Positions 26,584 to 35,052 of a stretch of 64,000 nt of DNA are shown here, piece by piece. This DNA is from Larkinella punicea (GTDB lineage: Bacteria > Bacteroidota > Bacteroidia > Cytophagales > Spirosomataceae): positions 310,001-374,000 of the forward strand of contig NZ_QOWE01000001.1 of the NCBI RefSeq assembly GCF_003334855.1, read 5' to 3'. A program made the translations under genes and the position numbers. Every line of letters starts with the position of its first letter. The first letter of the stretch is position 1. The notes below the pieces were generated by a model. It was not told where the DNA came from. It searched no databases and was given only the letters and a program-made list of their open reading frames with translations.

Positions 26584-28419
26584 ATGGATAACTTCGTTGT
26601 CTCGGCCCGGAAATACCGTCCGGCTACCTTCGATACCGTCGTCGGACAGGCACATATTACGACTACACTCAAGAACGCGATTTTAACCAATCACCTGGCG
26701 CAGGCATTTCTGTTTTGCGGACCACGGGGGGTTGGAAAAACGACCTGCGCCCGGATTCTGGCCAAAACCATCAACTGCCAGAACCTTGGAAAAAGCGAAG
26801 CCGTCGAACCGTGTGACCACTGTGACTCGTGTGTGAGTTTCAATCAGAATGCTTCGTTCAACATCCATGAACTCGATGCGGCTTCCAACAACTCGGTGGA
26901 AGATATCCGGAACCTGATCGATCAGGTGCGCTATCCGCCCCAGTCGGGTCAGTATAAAATTTACATCATCGATGAGGTTCACATGCTGTCACAGGCCGCT
27001 TTCAACGCGTTCCTGAAAACACTGGAAGAGCCTCCCTCCTACGCCATTTTTATTCTGGCGACCACCGAAAAGCACAAAATCCTGCCGACGATTCTGTCGC
27101 GTTGCCAGCTCTTCGACTTCAACCGGATTCAGCCGCGCGACATCGCCGACCATCTGGCCAGCATTGCTCAGAAAGAAGGCATTCAGACCGAATACGAAGC
27201 CCTGGAACTCATCGCTCAGAAAGCCGACGGCGGTTTGCGGGATGCGCTTTCGATGTTCGACCTGAACGTGACCTTCTCGGAAGACCGGATTCTGCGCTAC
27301 AAAGAAGTGCTGGAAAACCTCCACATCCTCGACTACGACTACTATTTCCGGCTAACCGACCTGCTGCTGGCGGGCAATTTGCCGCAAAGCATGTTGTTGT
27401 TCGACGAAATTCTGCGGAAAGGATTCGACGGGCATCAGTTCATTGTCGGGCTGAGCGAGCATTTTCGGAACCTGCTGGTTTGCAAGGATGTAGCGACCAT
27501 TCAGTTGTTGCAGGTGACGGAAAGCATTCAGCAAAAGTATCTGCAACAGGCCGCCGAAGCGCCCCTGAGTTTTCTGCTCTCGGCCCTGAGCGTCGGGGCA
27601 CAATGCGACCTGAACTACAAATCGGCCAAAAACCAGCGGCTACACGTGGAAGTTTGCCTGATGAAACTGGCGAATCTGCCGAATGTGCTGGACATCCATG
27701 CCGTACCGGTTTTAAGCAGTCATTCGGAACCTGGCGAAACCCGGAACCCGGAACAGGCTGAAAAAAAAAAGGACAGCTCAGCCGACCGTGACGCCTTAAC
27801 CACAAGCCGGGAACCCGTCGCCCTGCCGTCGCATACCAGCGAACCTACGAACGGCTATCATCCCCAGCCGAATGGCAACGGAACCGCCAAACCGCTCCCG
27901 GAACGGAGTCCGGTGATCGCCGGGATTCCAAAACCGGTTGGTAGTAAGCTCCGGACCACGTCTAATCTGGTCACCGTCGAACGGCCGGTGGCCACAATGG
28001 CTGATGCCGTCGCGACGGCTTTGGCCGAGGCTCCCGAAATGATCAAAGTGGATAAACCGTTCACTTTCGAGGAGTTACAAACCGTCTGGCAAACGTACGC
28101 CCGGATGCGCGATCAGCAGGACGGCTCGCGAACGGAACAGGTGATGCTGAACCGCGCGTTTCGCCTGGAAGGTACCATGATCCACATTGCCCTCGATAAC
28201 TCCCTGCAAGCCAACCTTTTGAACGACCTGCGACAGGATTTACTCACCTATCTCCGGCGGGAATTGCAGAACAGCCAGATTCAACTGACCGATACCATTG
28301 CGCTCCAGGAAACCCGAAAAATGATTTATACGCCCCAGGACAAATTCAATTACCTGGCCGAAAAAAACCCGGCCCTGCTGGAGTTGAAACGGACGCTGGG
28401 CCTGGATGTTGATTATTGA
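26584..28419 (+). CDS. dnaX: DNA polymerase III subunits gamma and tau
   Basis: The 611-residue clamp-loader ATPase has Walker A GPRGVGKTT (46-54), a zinc module C65/C77/C80/C83, DEVH (130-133) and the SRC arginine finger motif in LPTILSRCQ (~160-168). An AAA+ lid follows, then a P/T/E-rich linker (~380-480) and a tau-like C-terminal domain. It loads the beta clamp with HolA/HolB. Codon runs such as the A9 tract near 27763 might permit a frameshifted gamma form, but I see no classic slippery site and do not claim it. It ends against a family A palindrome. Confidence 0.95.
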   Translation: MDNFVVSARKYRPATFDTVVGQAHITTTLKNAILTNHLAQAFLFCGPRGVGKTTCARILAKTINCQNLGKSEAVEPCDHCDSCVSFNQNASFNIHELDAASNNSVEDIRNLIDQVRYPPQSGQYKIYIIDEVHMLSQAAFNAFLKTLEEPPSYAIFILATTEKHKILPTILSRCQLFDFNRIQPRDIADHLASIAQKEGIQTEYEALELIAQKADGGLRDALSMFDLNVTFSEDRILRYKEVLENLHILDYDYYFRLTDLLLAGNLPQSMLLFDEILRKGFDGHQFIVGLSEHFRNLLVCKDVATIQLLQVTESIQQKYLQQAAEAPLSFLLSALSVGAQCDLNYKSAKNQRLHVEVCLMKLANLPNVLDIHAVPVLSSHSEPGETRNPEQAEKKKDSSADRDALTTSREPVALPSHTSEPTNGYHPQPNGNGTAKPLPERSPVIAGIPKPVGSKLRTTSNLVTVERPVATMADAVATALAEAPEMIKVDKPFTFEELQTVWQTYARMRDQQDGSRTEQVMLNRAFRLEGTMIHIALDNSLQANLLNDLRQDLLTYLRRELQNSQIQLTDTIALQETRKMIYTPQDKFNYLAEKNPALLELKRTLGLDVDY

Positions 28420-28426
28420 GCTTATC

Positions 28427-28504
28427 GCCCCTAAATCCCCTAAAGGGGACTTTTTACATCCCGTTTAAGCGGTGTTTAAAGTCCCCTTTAGGGGATTTAG
28501 GGGC
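28427..28504. repeat. Family A palindrome, copy 2
   Basis: GCCCCTAAATCCCCTAAAGG and its continuation GGACTTT pair with the complement ending at 28504. The loop is about 25 bases. It lies between the convergent dnaX and phosphotriesterase-like genes. Confidence 0.9.
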
Positions 28505-28548
28505 AACAAGCCAAAGCCTATAGAACAATTAGCTAATCTGTTTCACGC

Positions 28549-29562
28549 TCAACTCTTCACATTCAAAAACGCTTTCACCGGGTTTTCCACCAGCATTTGC
28601 TTCCAGTCTTTCTTCGTAAATCCTTTGCGGTTTAAGGCCGGCATCAACTGGTTGAACAAAACCGTATAATCCCGACCGATGGAACCGCCGTCGGGTTGCG
28701 CGGGATCATACCAACCGGCGTCGTGGGAGAGCAGCGTCCGGTGCAAAAACCGGTTTTCTTTCATCAGGAGCAGGGTATCGACGTACTGACTCACATTTTT
28801 CCCATCCAAACCGTCCAGACTCACCCAGGCACCTTCCCGAACGGCGCGGGCGTAATGCACCATGTTTTGCCCCTGCGCATGTACCCACACAAATGCCGAT
28901 GGAGCAACACCTTCCTGTTTCAAAATCTCTATTTGCTCGAAAGCGGGAACATACGGCCCGGTATGCGAGCAAATGGTCAAACCAGTGCGTTTGTGCGTCC
29001 GGGCGGCTGCCGTAATGAGTTTGCGGTGCAGTTCCGACAAGGGGCCGGGGTTGACGCCGATTTTCAGAAAAGCGGGCCGAATGCCGGTGCCTTCAATTCC
29101 GCTCTCGAACTCCGCCACCCAACGGTCGGCCAGTTGGTCGGCGGTTTCGGTTCGGGCGTGGGTGGGCAGGTATTTGTCATTCGATGCTCCGTAATAACCG
29201 GTGTTTGTCAGGATTCTAATTCCTGATTTTTCCGATAACTCTTTCAGCAACAGGGGGTCGCGACCCAGGTAGGCGGGCGTACAGTCGATCAGCGTCTGAA
29301 CGCCCAGCTTCCGCAACGTCTGCAAATACGGCAGCATTTTCACCACCACATCGGCCCGTTTCCAGCGCTCCGGATTGATCTGATCAGCTCCAATAAAATC
29401 GACCAGCATGTGTTCGTGAATGAGCGTCAACCCCAGTTCCGACGCCTGAACCGCTCCGGTTACGGTGTTGATCATCGTTTTTTTTTGAAGAACCAGCCAA
29501 AACCCGGCGGCAAGTGACGTTTTCAGAAAGGTCCGACGTTTCATCATACTCGAATGGGTCAT
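28549..29562 (-). CDS. Tat-exported phosphotriesterase-family hydrolase
   Basis: The 337-residue protein has a twin-arginine leader (KRRTFLK near residue 8) and an amidohydrolase barrel with all metal ligands visible. These are HEH (LTLIHEHM), the bridging Lys in AFLKIGV, His in CSHTGP, His in WVHAQG and Asp in LSHDAGWYD. The PTE family includes lactonases (quorum-signal or sugar lactones) and phosphotriesterases; the substrate is open, and lactonase is the more likely native activity. Its ATG overlaps the stop of the upstream TPR gene (TAATG), indicating coupled translation. Confidence 0.85.
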   Translation of the reverse strand: MTHSSMMKRRTFLKTSLAAGFWLVLQKKTMINTVTGAVQASELGLTLIHEHMLVDFIGADQINPERWKRADVVVKMLPYLQTLRKLGVQTLIDCTPAYLGRDPLLLKELSEKSGIRILTNTGYYGASNDKYLPTHARTETADQLADRWVAEFESGIEGTGIRPAFLKIGVNPGPLSELHRKLITAAARTHKRTGLTICSHTGPYVPAFEQIEILKQEGVAPSAFVWVHAQGQNMVHYARAVREGAWVSLDGLDGKNVSQYVDTLLLMKENRFLHRTLLSHDAGWYDPAQPDGGSIGRDYTVLFNQLMPALNRKGFTKKDWKQMLVENPVKAFLNVKS

Positions 29563-30671
29563 TAGGATTTTAAATACTTCCGGGCTTCCTGAATGGTCGA
29601 CTTGTATTCGGCCATACTCAACACCTTTTTGTACATGGACTTCGCCCGGTTCCGGTCGCCGGACTGGGCCGAGATCCGGGCTAAACCGCTGTAGGCGTGG
29701 GCCGTAAACTCCTTGGCAAAGACCTCGTCTACCGGTAGTTTCAAGGCAGTTTGATAATTTTCGGCAGCCAGTTTGTGGTTACCATTCATTTTTTCTTCGG
29801 TAATGCCTTCCAATACTTTTACCGGCATGGCCAGAAACTTCTGGGGAAGATTCCGCAACCGTTCGATGTAGGCCTGGGCATCGCGGTACCGACCCGATTG
29901 CACCAGCGCTTCGGCGCATCCCAGCGTAAAGATCGGGTTTTGCGGGTATTTATCCGCCAAAGGTTTCAGAAACAGGGCCGCGCGGGCTGGTTGGCTTTCG
30001 TGTTTCAGGTAAATATGACCCAAATAGAGCGCGGTTTCGGTCCGGGTGAAAATCCCCCGGCGCACAGCCGTTTCCATCTGCTTCATTCCCAGTGCCATAT
30101 CGCCATTCTGAAAAAAAAGCAGCAGCGGTTTCGAGACAGGATGATCCAGCGGATACCGTTCAATGTAGTAATTATAAAGTCCGGTTGAAAAATAAAATTC
30201 CGGATTTTTATCCATCAGTTTAAATCCCTTCCGCAAATAGCTATACGCCTTCTGCGCTTCACCGACGGCTTTCATCGTCTCGTTGTCGTAGTGGTTTTTC
30301 ATCGCCAGATAGCCGTGTGAAGCCAGCGAGAAAAAGACGCCTTCCGGATCATTTTCATTGCGATCCAGCATTTTTTTCGACAGCGCAATGCCCTGATTCA
30401 GGTAGTTTACGTACTGTGTGGTGGCATTTTTGTTTTCTTTCAGCGGCAGATACTGCCAATAGAGCTGAATGGCTTTCATCACCGGCACCACCGGATGCTG
30501 GGGGTATTTGGCTTTTACCTGTCGAATATAGTCATCCGCTTCATCGAATTCGTAGTTGTAAATTTTATCGGTAGCCTTCAAAATAATCTGCTGAATACCA
30601 GCGTCATCGAGTATCTGGGCGAGAGCCGGCAAAGGGCCCGATAAGAAAAGCAGGAGCCAGAATTTTTTCAT
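29562..30671 (-). CDS. Exported tetratricopeptide-repeat protein
   Basis: The 369-residue protein has a signal peptide ending ALAQ (~16-19) and about seven TPR-like helix pairs (e.g. ~34-66, 115-150, 205-240, 250-280, 320-355). No catalytic motif is seen, so it is probably a periplasmic scaffold. It is the first gene of a two-gene unit with the Tat-exported hydrolase, sharing an overlapping stop/start. Function unknown; interaction with the hydrolase is an inference from coupling. Confidence 0.8.
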   Translation of the reverse strand: MKKFWLLLFLSGPLPALAQILDDAGIQQIILKATDKIYNYEFDEADDYIRQVKAKYPQHPVVPVMKAIQLYWQYLPLKENKNATTQYVNYLNQGIALSKKMLDRNENDPEGVFFSLASHGYLAMKNHYDNETMKAVGEAQKAYSYLRKGFKLMDKNPEFYFSTGLYNYYIERYPLDHPVSKPLLLFFQNGDMALGMKQMETAVRRGIFTRTETALYLGHIYLKHESQPARAALFLKPLADKYPQNPIFTLGCAEALVQSGRYRDAQAYIERLRNLPQKFLAMPVKVLEGITEEKMNGNHKLAAENYQTALKLPVDEVFAKEFTAHAYSGLARISAQSGDRNRAKSMYKKVLSMAEYKSTIQEARKYLKS

Positions 30672-30707
30672 GGGAAGGTGTGTTCACGAGTTACGGGAAT
30701 GTTCTTT

Positions 30708-30738
30708 TTTGAAGAATACGAATAGACCGTTACTTTTG
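30708..30738 (+). promoter_or_regulatory. Bacteroidota-type promoter for the M16 peptidase gene
   Basis: TTTG at 30708-30711 is followed by 19 bases and TACTTTTG at 30731-30738. Both the boxes and the spacing match the consensus TTG-N19-TAnnTTTG. It lies 46 bp before the start at 30785 and is the clearest promoter in the window. Confidence 0.7.
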
Positions 30739-30784
30739 TTAGTTCTCAAAACGCCTAACGACACCCCCACCGAAAAAGTTTGCC

Positions 30785-32020
30785 ATGATTCGATTCGAGC
30801 ATTTTGTGTTAGATAACGGTTTAAAAGTCTACGTTCACGAGGACCCGACCAGCCCGATGGCGACGGTCAATATTTTGTACAATGTCGGGTCGCGCGATGA
30901 AGATGCGGGGAAAACCGGTTTTGCGCATTTGTTCGAACACCTGATGTTTGGCGGCTCCCGCAACATTCCGAGCTACGACGAACCGCTGCAAAAAGTGGGG
31001 GGCGAAAACAACGCCTTTACCTCACCCGACATCACCAACTATTACATCACGCTCCCGTCGGCCAACCTCGAAACCGCCTTCTGGCTCGAATCCGACCGGA
31101 TGCTGGGCCTGTCGTTCGACCCGACGGTTTTGGACGTGCAGCAGAAAGTGGTGATCGAAGAATTCAAGCAACGCTACCTCAACCAGCCCTACGGCGATGT
31201 CTGGCTGAAACTCCGCCCGCTGGCCTATCAGGTGCATCCGTATCAGTGGGCCACGATCGGCAAAGACATCAGCCACATCGAAACGGCGACAATGGATGAC
31301 GTAAAACACTTTTTTTATACGCATTACCTGCCGAACAACGCCACGATGGTGGTGGGCGGAAACGTCACGCTCGAACAGGTCAAGCAATTGTCTAAAAAAT
31401 GGTTTGAACCCATTCCGGCGGGCAAGGTTCACGCACGCAATCTGCCGCAGGAACCCATACAGACCGAAGCCCGGTTTCTGGAAACCGTGGCCGAAGTTCC
31501 CCTCAATGCGCTCTACAAAGTATACCACATGCCGGGTCGTTTCGCGGATAATTACTACTGCGCCGACCTGCTGAGCGACGTGCTGGGCCGGGGAAAATCG
31601 TCGCGGCTTTACCAGAAATTGTTGAAAGAACATGCGCTGTTCACCGGTATTTCAGCGCACTCGACCGGATCGCTGGACCCCGGTTTGCTCGTCATCAGCG
31701 GTTCGCTGAATCAGGGCGTATCGCTGGAAGAAGCCGATGCCGCTATTGAAAGCGTTGTGAATGAAATCATTAGCCAAACCGTACCGGAAGACGAACTGGC
31801 CAAAGTGAAGAATCAGGCAGAAGCGACGCTGGTATTTTCGGAGGTAGAACTGCTGAACCGCGCCATGAATCTGGCGTATGCGGCCAATGCCGGTAATGCG
31901 GACTGGGTGAATCAGGAAACGGAACGAATTCAGGCCATTACGCCAGACGACATCCAGTCGATTGCCCAAAAACTGCTCCGGAAAGAAAACCGCTCGACCC
32001 TGTATTACCGGGCCGCTTAA
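30785..32020 (+). CDS. M16-family zinc metallopeptidase (pitrilysin-like)
   Basis: The 411-residue protein is of M16B half size, with the inverted zinc motif HxxEH in FAHLFEHLMFGG (~48-59) and the downstream third-ligand region ETAFWLESDRM (~96-106). The second domain (~165-400) has the non-catalytic M16 fold. No signal peptide is seen, so it is probably cytoplasmic and active as a homodimer or with a second half-protein. A good promoter precedes it and ispF follows 11 bp after the stop. Confidence 0.9.
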   Translation: MIRFEHFVLDNGLKVYVHEDPTSPMATVNILYNVGSRDEDAGKTGFAHLFEHLMFGGSRNIPSYDEPLQKVGGENNAFTSPDITNYYITLPSANLETAFWLESDRMLGLSFDPTVLDVQQKVVIEEFKQRYLNQPYGDVWLKLRPLAYQVHPYQWATIGKDISHIETATMDDVKHFFYTHYLPNNATMVVGGNVTLEQVKQLSKKWFEPIPAGKVHARNLPQEPIQTEARFLETVAEVPLNALYKVYHMPGRFADNYYCADLLSDVLGRGKSSRLYQKLLKEHALFTGISAHSTGSLDPGLLVISGSLNQGVSLEEADAAIESVVNEIISQTVPEDELAKVKNQAEATLVFSEVELLNRAMNLAYAANAGNADWVNQETERIQAITPDDIQSIAQKLLRKENRSTLYYRAA

Positions 32021-32031
32021 GTCGAACTGTT

Positions 32032-32508
32032 ATGAAAATCCGCGTAGGGCAAGGATACGACGTGCATCAGTTAGCCGAAGGCCGGGAATTCTGGCTCGGC
32101 GGTATTTTAATTCCGCACACACACGGTGCGCAGGGGCATTCCGATGCCGATGTGATTTGTCACGTGCTCTGTGATGCCTTGCTGGGTGCCGCCAATCTGC
32201 GGAACATCGGCTACCATTTTTCGGACAAAGATCCGCGCTGGAAAGGCGTCGACAGCAAGCTGTTGCTGGCCGAGGTGATGCGGATGATTCGCGAAAAAGG
32301 CTATGAAGTTTCGAACGTCGATGTGACGGTGGTGTTGCAGGAACCGAAGTTAAATCCGTACATTCCGGCGATGAAAACCTGCCTGTCGGGCGTCATGGAA
32401 GTCCCGGAAGACGATATTTCCATCAAGGCCACCACGTCCGAACACATGGGCTTTGTGGGCCGAAAAGAAGGCATTGCGGCTTTTTGCGTCGCGCTGATTT
32501 ATTCCTGA
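32032..32508 (+). CDS. ispF: 2-C-methyl-D-erythritol 2,4-cyclodiphosphate synthase
   Basis: The 158-residue enzyme of the MEP isoprenoid pathway has zinc ligands DVH (res. 9-11, GYDVHQL) and His in GHSDADVICHVL (~40-51). It also has the family signature LLGAANLRNIGYHF (~56-69) and the C-terminal TTSEHMGFVGRKEGIAA. Length is standard. It appears to be in one operon with the M16 peptidase upstream and the exported amidohydrolase downstream (46-bp gap). Confidence 0.97.
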   Translation: MKIRVGQGYDVHQLAEGREFWLGGILIPHTHGAQGHSDADVICHVLCDALLGAANLRNIGYHFSDKDPRWKGVDSKLLLAEVMRMIREKGYEVSNVDVTVVLQEPKLNPYIPAMKTCLSGVMEVPEDDISIKATTSEHMGFVGRKEGIAAFCVALIYS

Positions 32509-32554
32509 GTTGGTACTGAAAACGTTTCATTTACACTCATTGACCTGATAAACG

Positions 32555-33706
32555 ATGCTTTTATCTCTGCGAAATCTGCGCCACCTCACCGCGCTTTCTG
32601 CGTTTTCTCTCCTCATCCTGTCGGCCCGCGCCCAGCCGAAAGTGGCAACCGCCAACGGCCCGATCGATTTTGAAGAGTATGAACCGGTTTCGACTTTGAA
32701 GACCCCGGAACACAAAATCACCCGCGCCAAATACCCGTTTATCGACGTTCACAACCACCAGTATGACATGGACCGGACGGATTTACGGAAACTGGTGACC
32801 CAGATGGATAGCCTGAACATGGGCATCATGGTCAATCTGAGCGGACGCGGTTTTACGTCGAACGTAGCCGAAAGCAGCACGTTCCTCGGCAATGCACTGG
32901 CCAATGTGCAGAAGTCGTATCCGAAGCGACTGGCGATTTTTACCAACATCAACTTTGCCAATCTGGGTGAACCCGGCTGGACGGAAAAAGCCGTCAAACT
33001 GCTGGAAGACGACATCAAAAATGGCGCAAAAGGCCTGAAAATCTATAAAAGCCTGGGTTTTAACGTGAAGGATACGGAAGGGAAACGCGTTCGGGTAGAC
33101 GATCCGCGCCTGGATGCGATCTGGGCCAAATGCGGTCAATTGGGCGTGCCGGTTCTGATCCATACTGCCGACCCGAAACCGTTCTGGGACCCGATGGACC
33201 GCTTCAACGAACGCTGGCTGGAACTGAAAACCCATCCCGGTCGCAAACGGTCGGAAAGCAACCCGGTTTCCTGGGAACAACTCATTGCCGAACAACACAA
33301 CGTGTTCCGCAAACACCCGAAAACGACATTTATCAACGCCCACATGGGCTGGTATCCGAACGATCTTGTAAAGCTGGACAGTCTGATGAAGGTGTTTCCG
33401 AACATGCTGGTGGAAATCGGAGCGGTTATTGCCGAACTCGGTCGCCAGCCCCGGGCGTCGCGGAAGTTCTTTGAAAAGTACCAGGACCGGATTCTGTTCG
33501 GAAAAGACAGTTGGGTGCCATCGGAATATGCGACGTATTTCCGCGTGCTGGAATCGGATGATGAGTATTTCCCGTACCACAAAAAATACCACGCGTTCTG
33601 GCGCATGTACGGCATGGCGTTACCCGACGAAGTGCTGAAAAAAGTGTATTACAAAAATGCCCTGCGGATTATTCCGGGCCTGGACAAATCGCAGTTTCCA
33701 AAATAA
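32555..33706 (+). CDS. Exported amidohydrolase (amidohydro_2 type)
   Basis: The 383-residue protein has a signal peptide ending ARAQ (~24-27). An amidohydrolase-2 barrel has HxH (DVHNH, ~67-71), His in VLIHTADP, His in FINAHMGW and Asp in ILFGKDSW. This family contains decarboxylases and lactone or amide hydrolases; the substrate is unknown. The signal peptide puts it in the periplasm. Only five bases separate its stop from the dipeptide-epimerase-like gene, suggesting a shared pathway, possibly peptide or lactone catabolism. Confidence 0.82.
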   Translation: MLLSLRNLRHLTALSAFSLLILSARAQPKVATANGPIDFEEYEPVSTLKTPEHKITRAKYPFIDVHNHQYDMDRTDLRKLVTQMDSLNMGIMVNLSGRGFTSNVAESSTFLGNALANVQKSYPKRLAIFTNINFANLGEPGWTEKAVKLLEDDIKNGAKGLKIYKSLGFNVKDTEGKRVRVDDPRLDAIWAKCGQLGVPVLIHTADPKPFWDPMDRFNERWLELKTHPGRKRSESNPVSWEQLIAEQHNVFRKHPKTTFINAHMGWYPNDLVKLDSLMKVFPNMLVEIGAVIAELGRQPRASRKFFEKYQDRILFGKDSWVPSEYATYFRVLESDDEYFPYHKKYHAFWRMYGMALPDEVLKKVYYKNALRIIPGLDKSQFPK

Positions 33707-33711
33707 ATTAA

Positions 33712-34812
33712 ATGGTAAAAATCACCCAAATCGACGTTTTCAAGTACAACATTCCGCTCAAAGCACCCATCGCTATTTCGTTGGGGACGATTGAAAATGC
33801 CCGGAATCTGCTCGTCCGGATTCACGCCGACGGGTTGGTGGGTTGGGGTGAAGGCTCGCCGTTCTGGATGATTGTCGGCGAAACACAGGAAACCGGTTTT
33901 GCAGCCGCCCGCGATTTTGGCAAGCTGCTGATCGGGCAGAATGCCCTGGATATTGAAGGGAATCTGAACCGGCTGGACGCCTATTTACCCAACAATCCAA
34001 CGGTGAAAAGTGCGTTCGATATGGCGCTGTACGACCTGGCCGCTCAGGCTGCCCGAATGCCGTTGTACGCATTTCTGGGTGGCGAGCGGTTTACGCTGGT
34101 CACCGACGAAACGATCTACCTCAATGCGCCGGAACGCATGGCCGCCGATGCCGTTCGGATCAAGGAAAAAGGCGGTTTGGCAATCAAAGTGAAGCTTGGC
34201 ACCAACCAGCGCGACGACATCCGGCGCGTGGAAGTGATTCGCGAAGCGGTGGGCGACAGCATTCCGATTCGGACGGATGCCAACCAGGGCTGGAATTACG
34301 TCACGGCGGTCAACGTACTCAGAACCATTCAGGATTGGAACATCGAATACTGCGAACAACCCGTCAAGCATTGGGCCATCGCCGATTTGAAGCGCCTTCG
34401 AACCAAGACGACCGTTTCGATTATGGCCGACGAATCCCTGTTCAGCCATCGGGATGCTCTGCGGCTGGCGCAGGAAGAAGCCGTCGATTACTTCAACATC
34501 AAGTTATCGAAAAGCGGGGGAATTTTTAACGCCCAGAAAATCAACGCCATTGCAGAAGCGGCCGGCATCCCGTGCATGATCGGTTGCATGTCGGAATCCC
34601 GGCTGGCCATCACGGCCAAAGCCCATTTTGCCTCCGCCCGGCGGAACGTTTCGTTCTACGATCTGGATGCGCCTTTTGAACACGCCGACGACCCGGTTTT
34701 GGGGGGCGTTACGTACAAGGGCTACGAAATTGAATTGCCAACCGGGCCGGGAATCGGTGCTACCATTGACGAAACGTTTCTGGCTGGTATGGAGAGAATT
34801 GAGATTCGCTAG
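33712..34812 (+). CDS. Enolase-superfamily dipeptide epimerase-like protein
   Basis: The 366-residue protein has the muconate-lactonising subgroup layout: KVKLG (KxK, ~161-165), metal ligands in RTDANQGW, EQP and ADES, and the second catalytic Lys in IKLSKSGG. GCMSES and a YDLDAP segment near the eighth strand follow. The DxD there is a mark of dipeptide epimerases such as L-Ala-D/L-Glu epimerase. Without a signal peptide it is cytoplasmic. It may act in murein peptide recycling; o-succinylbenzoate synthase or N-succinylamino acid racemase are less likely alternatives. Confidence 0.75.
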   Translation: MVKITQIDVFKYNIPLKAPIAISLGTIENARNLLVRIHADGLVGWGEGSPFWMIVGETQETGFAAARDFGKLLIGQNALDIEGNLNRLDAYLPNNPTVKSAFDMALYDLAAQAARMPLYAFLGGERFTLVTDETIYLNAPERMAADAVRIKEKGGLAIKVKLGTNQRDDIRRVEVIREAVGDSIPIRTDANQGWNYVTAVNVLRTIQDWNIEYCEQPVKHWAIADLKRLRTKTTVSIMADESLFSHRDALRLAQEEAVDYFNIKLSKSGGIFNAQKINAIAEAAGIPCMIGCMSESRLAITAKAHFASARRNVSFYDLDAPFEHADDPVLGGVTYKGYEIELPTGPGIGATIDETFLAGMERIEIR

Positions 34813-34852
34813 TTGAACAGCATGGTTATCCTCCCACAGTCTAATTTTTAAC

Positions 34853-35010
34853 CAGCCCACGGTTCAAACCGTGGGACAACGAAGAATACAATTGGAATGG
34901 AAACCGTTTCAACGGTTTTTAAATCCTTAAACCTCCTTAAACCGTTAAAACGGTTTCAACCGGAAACGCAGGTATCGTGAACAAAACCCACGGTTAAAAC
35001 CGTGGGCTGG
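34853..35010. repeat. Nested array of four palindromes (family F)
   Basis: Four short palindromes are arranged A-B-B'-A'. They are CCCACGGTT/AACCGTGGG at 34856-34875, AAACCGTT/AACGGTTT at 34901-34918, AAACCGTT/AACGGTTT at 34939-34956, and CCCACGGTT/AACCGTGGG at 34987-35006. The outer pair also pairs with each other (34853-34875 with 34987-35010). It fills most of the 240-bp convergent gap between the epimerase and ABC transporter genes. Confidence 0.9.
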
Positions 35011-35052
35011 AAAACGATCTTAATACGGATATTGGGGGATTTTCTGAATGCC

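Noticed and set aside
27760-27775. dnaX frameshift site (A-rich run)
   Set aside because: The run of A residues is in the linker region, but there is no clear Shine-Dalgarno-like stimulator or hairpin, and the zero frame gives a full-length tau.
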